A stretch of 6,834 bases of DNA from Paludibacteraceae bacterium (lineage in GTDB: Bacteria > Bacteroidota > Bacteroidia > Bacteroidales > Paludibacteraceae). The stretch covers positions 1 through 6,834 of the forward strand of contig CANFFA010000130.1 in NCBI GenBank assembly GCA_947445425.1. Direction: 5' to 3'. A program made the translations under genes and the position numbers. This document shows, in pieces, positions 4,506-6,834 of this stretch. The notes beneath the pieces are model-generated. The model ran no database searches, was not told where the DNA came from, and saw only the letters and a list, made by a program, of their open reading frames with translations. How positions within the stretch are numbered: position 1 is the stretch's first letter; each line of letters begins with the position of its first letter.

Positions 4506-6650
4506 ATGTCTACAGAACAAACAACTATTCCAGTAAAATTTATTGCACTTATAGCATCTGCCTTACAACTGACAGAGAAACAGGTTAGAAATGCTATTTT
4601 ATTATTTATAGAAGGAGCTACCATTCCGTTTATCAGCCGTTATCGCAAGGAGATGACAGATGCGATGGATGAGGTTCAATTGGCTGATACTAAAGATCAT
4701 TATGATAAATTGTGTGAGTTGGCCAAAAGAAAAATTGCGGTCTTGAAATCCATTGAGGAACAAGGTAAATTTACTGATGAATTAAAGACAAGGATAGATA
4801 ATTGCTGGAATATCATTGAATTAGAGGATATTTATTTACCTTATAAGGCTAAAAGACGAACTAGAGCTGAAATTGCACGCGAAAAAGGTCTAGCACCTCT
4901 AGCGGAGAAGCTGATGAAGCAGGATTCAAATGATGTAGAAGGAATTGCACTCTCATTTGTGAATGAAGCAGTTGTGAGTACAGAGGAAGCTTTAAAGGGA
5001 GCTAGGGATATTATTGCTGAATGGGTAAATGAAAGTGAATCAGCACGTAATGCGGTGCGTAATATTTTTGCTCGTGAAGCTTTAATTTCATCTAAACTAA
5101 TAAAAGGCAAGGAAGAAGAAGGTCAAAAATACAGGGACTATTTTGATGTTAACGAGAAATTAAGTCGTTGTTCTTCACACCGTTTGTTGGCGATGCGCAG
5201 GGCGGAGCATGAAGGTTTCTTGAGAATAAGTATAGGTCCAGAGGATGAACATTGTGTGGAGAGACTGGAACGTATCTTCGTGAAAGGGAAATTGGCTTCC
5301 TCGCAACAAGTTGTTGAGGCAGTGGGTGATGCTTACAAACGTTTGTTGAAGTCCAGTATAGAAACTGAGTTTGCTTCAGAAAGTAAAACGAAGGCGGATA
5401 CTGAAGCTATTCGTGTATTTGCTGAAAATTTACGACAATTGTTATTGGCACCTCCATTGGGTCAGAAGCGTGTCTTGGGAGTCGATCCTGGATTTAGAAG
5501 TGGCTGTAAATTAGTATGTTTGGATGCACAGGGTAATTTGTTACACAATGAAACCATCTATCCACACGCGCCTCAAAACGAAACTTCACAAGCCATGCGT
5601 AAGGTTCAAAAACTTGTAGAAGCTTATGATATTCAAGCTATTGCTATTGGTAATGGTACGGCAAGTAGAGAGACGGAACAATTTATACAAAATACCCGTT
5701 TTGATAGAGAGGTTCAAGTTTTTGTGGTGAGTGAAAACGGAGCTTCTATTTATTCTGCATCGAAAATAGCGAGGGATGAGTTTCCAGAATTTGATGTAAC
5801 CGTAAGAGGTTCTGTATCCATTGGCCGTCGGTTAATGGATCCATTGGCTGAATTGGTAAAAATTGATCCTAAGTCAATAGGAGTAGGGCAATACCAACAT
5901 GATGTAGATCCAGGTCAGTTAAAAAAAGCCCTAGATCAAACGGTTGAGAATGCCGTTAATAAGGTAGGTGTAAACCTCAATACCGCCAGTAAGCATCTTT
6001 TGACTTATGTTTCGGGACTTGGACCGGGTTTAGCACAGAATATTGTTGATTATAGAACTGAAAATGGTGCTTTTAGCAGCAGAAAACAGTTGATGAAAGT
6101 ACCCAAAATGGGTGCAAAGACTTTTGAACAATGTGCTGGATTCTTGAGGATACCTGATGCCATTCACCCACTGGATAATTCAGCAGTTCACCCAGAAAGC
6201 TATTCGATAGTAGAGGAAATGGCCAAAGATTTGGGCACTAATTTAATAGAACTAATTCAAAATAAGGAACTTAAAAAAAGTTTAGATTTATCGAAGTATT
6301 GTACTGCTAAAATAGGCTTACCAACTTTGAATGATATATTACAAGAGTTGGAAAAGCCAGGTCGCGATCCACGAAGTGGAATTAAGGTATTTGAATTTGA
6401 TCCCAATGTAAAGAAAATAGGAGATTTATGCACGGGTATGGAATTGCCAGGTATAGTGACCAATATTACTAATTTTGGAGCCTTTGTGGATGTAGGTATT
6501 AAGGAAAATGGCTTGGTACACATTTCCCAACTATCGGATAAATTTATCAGCAATCCTGCCGAGGTTGTATCCGTTCATCAACACGTTTTGGTTCGTGTAA
6601 TGGAGGTAGATGTGGATCGTAAAAGGGTGCAATTGAAGTTATTGAAGTAA
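4506..6650 (+). CDS. tex: Tex family S1 RNA-binding transcription accessory protein
   Basis: This 714-aa protein is a complete Tex (YhgF-type), the bacterial relative of eukaryotic Spt6. It is a cytoplasmic nucleic-acid-binding protein linked to transcription and, in some pathogens, toxin expression. Domains in order: a helical N-terminal region with EGATIPFISRYRKEMTD at 36-52 and IELEDIYLPYKAKRRTRA at 104-121; a central helical part including GKEEEGQKYRDYFD (201-214) and SHRLLAMRRAEHEG (224-237); a YqgF/RNase H-like domain from about 322 with GVDPGFRSGCK (325-335), IGNGTASRETE (381-391) and VSENGASIYSAS (408-419); the RRLMDPLAELVKIDP block at 441-455; tandem helix-hairpin-helix motifs about 489-550 (NTAS, SGLGPGLAQNI, KVPKMGAKTF); and a C-terminal S1 domain about 642-712 (PGIVTNITNFGAFVDVG, GLVHISQLSD). 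It is last in the amn-holA-tex run, followed by a strong terminator. Identification is secure; the specific cellular role in this organism is not known. Confidence 0.97.
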   Translation: MSTEQTTIPVKFIALIASALQLTEKQVRNAILLFIEGATIPFISRYRKEMTDAMDEVQLADTKDHYDKLCELAKRKIAVLKSIEEQGKFTDELKTRIDNCWNIIELEDIYLPYKAKRRTRAEIAREKGLAPLAEKLMKQDSNDVEGIALSFVNEAVVSTEEALKGARDIIAEWVNESESARNAVRNIFAREALISSKLIKGKEEEGQKYRDYFDVNEKLSRCSSHRLLAMRRAEHEGFLRISIGPEDEHCVERLERIFVKGKLASSQQVVEAVGDAYKRLLKSSIETEFASESKTKADTEAIRVFAENLRQLLLAPPLGQKRVLGVDPGFRSGCKLVCLDAQGNLLHNETIYPHAPQNETSQAMRKVQKLVEAYDIQAIAIGNGTASRETEQFIQNTRFDREVQVFVVSENGASIYSASKIARDEFPEFDVTVRGSVSIGRRLMDPLAELVKIDPKSIGVGQYQHDVDPGQLKKALDQTVENAVNKVGVNLNTASKHLLTYVSGLGPGLAQNIVDYRTENGAFSSRKQLMKVPKMGAKTFEQCAGFLRIPDAIHPLDNSAVHPESYSIVEEMAKDLGTNLIELIQNKELKKSLDLSKYCTAKIGLPTLNDILQELEKPGRDPRSGIKVFEFDPNVKKIGDLCTGMELPGIVTNITNFGAFVDVGIKENGLVHISQLSDKFISNPAEVVSVHQHVLVRVMEVDVDRKRVQLKLLK

Positions 6651-6685
6651 TTCAGTGCCTAGATTTATAATTTAGACCTAAAATT

Positions 6686-6740
6686 AAACGGAGCATTTCA
6701 AAGCTGACAATAGCTTGAAATGCTCCGTTTGATTTTCTAC
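6686..6740. terminator. Long hairpin terminator after tex
   Basis: The arms 6686-6705 and 6712-6730 pair over 19 bp with one bulged A and a 6-nt GACAAT loop. On the + strand the stem ends in TTT and is followed by GATTTTC, an imperfect T tract, 36 bp after the tex stop. On the - strand the flank also supplies Ts (TTTAATTTT). The hairpin therefore probably ends both tex and the convergent partial gene whose stop is 22 bp away. Confidence 0.85.
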
Positions 6741-6751
6741 ACGTGAACAGT

Positions 6752-6832
6752 TTAACTTTTTACACACTCTATCATTACTTTTTTTTCATTTGCCAAAGTA
6801 CAAGCAAATAAGTAACAGTCACCTCCGTCTGT
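6752..6832 (-). CDS. Probable C-terminal end of a convergent gene (start outside window)
   Basis: On the - strand a frame open from the window edge encodes 26 residues (TDGGDCYLFACTLANEKKV, then MIECVKS) before TAA at 6754-6752. The other two frames in this stretch stop sooner: frame 1 after 19 residues and frame 2 after 4. The composition looks protein-like, with three cysteines in 26 residues, and the stop sits 21 bp from a hairpin that can terminate - strand transcripts, as expected for a convergent gene. The fragment is too short to assign a family, and chance openness over 80 bp is possible. Confidence 0.45.
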   Translation of the reverse strand, partial: TDGGDCYLFACTLANEKKVMIECVKS

Positions 6833-6834
6833 AA

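Noticed and set aside
4841..5110. - strand ORF of 89 codons within tex, and a similar one at 6257-6553.
   Set aside because: Both are antisense to conserved Tex domains, with low-complexity Ser/Ala-type composition typical of reverse-frame shadows.

Overview
The window looks like chromosomal DNA from a member of the Bacteroidota. It is AT-rich. The start codons lack Shine-Dalgarno sequences and sit in A/T-rich leaders. TAnnTTTG-type -7 promoter elements lie upstream of genes. The gene content (short AMP nucleosidase, stand-alone HsdR_N protein, holA, Tex) fits that phylum. I cannot place it more finely from sequence alone, and no mobile element, CRISPR array, tRNA or rRNA is visible.

Left part (1-980, + strand): the C-terminal end of an unrecognised protein that enters from outside the window is followed after 6 bp by an AlkD-like DNA alkylation repair protein. 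The pair ends at a strong hairpin terminator that can serve both strands.

Middle part (about 1060-2560, - strand): two tandem, similar genes encode small exported proteins of 118 and 116 aa with no recognised function. Upstream of them is a 298-bp AT-rich spacer with one good promoter element. Then comes a 156-aa stand-alone PD-(D/E)XK protein of the HsdR N-terminal type, whose terminator hairpin is partly built from its own last codons.

Right part (2645-6650, + strand): a compact, probably co-transcribed set encodes AMP nucleosidase (adenine/ribose-5-phosphate salvage), the delta subunit of the DNA polymerase III clamp loader, and the S1-domain transcription-associated protein Tex. It is divergent from the HsdR_N-type gene and shares an 83-bp control region with it. 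A long hairpin terminator follows tex. The last bases hold what is probably the C-terminal end of a convergent gene.

Most of the window is housekeeping. The parts least explained by known biology are the tandem secreted paralogues, the orphan nuclease-fold gene beside replication/nucleotide genes, and the two partial edge genes. I found no convincing evidence of a new multi-gene system.
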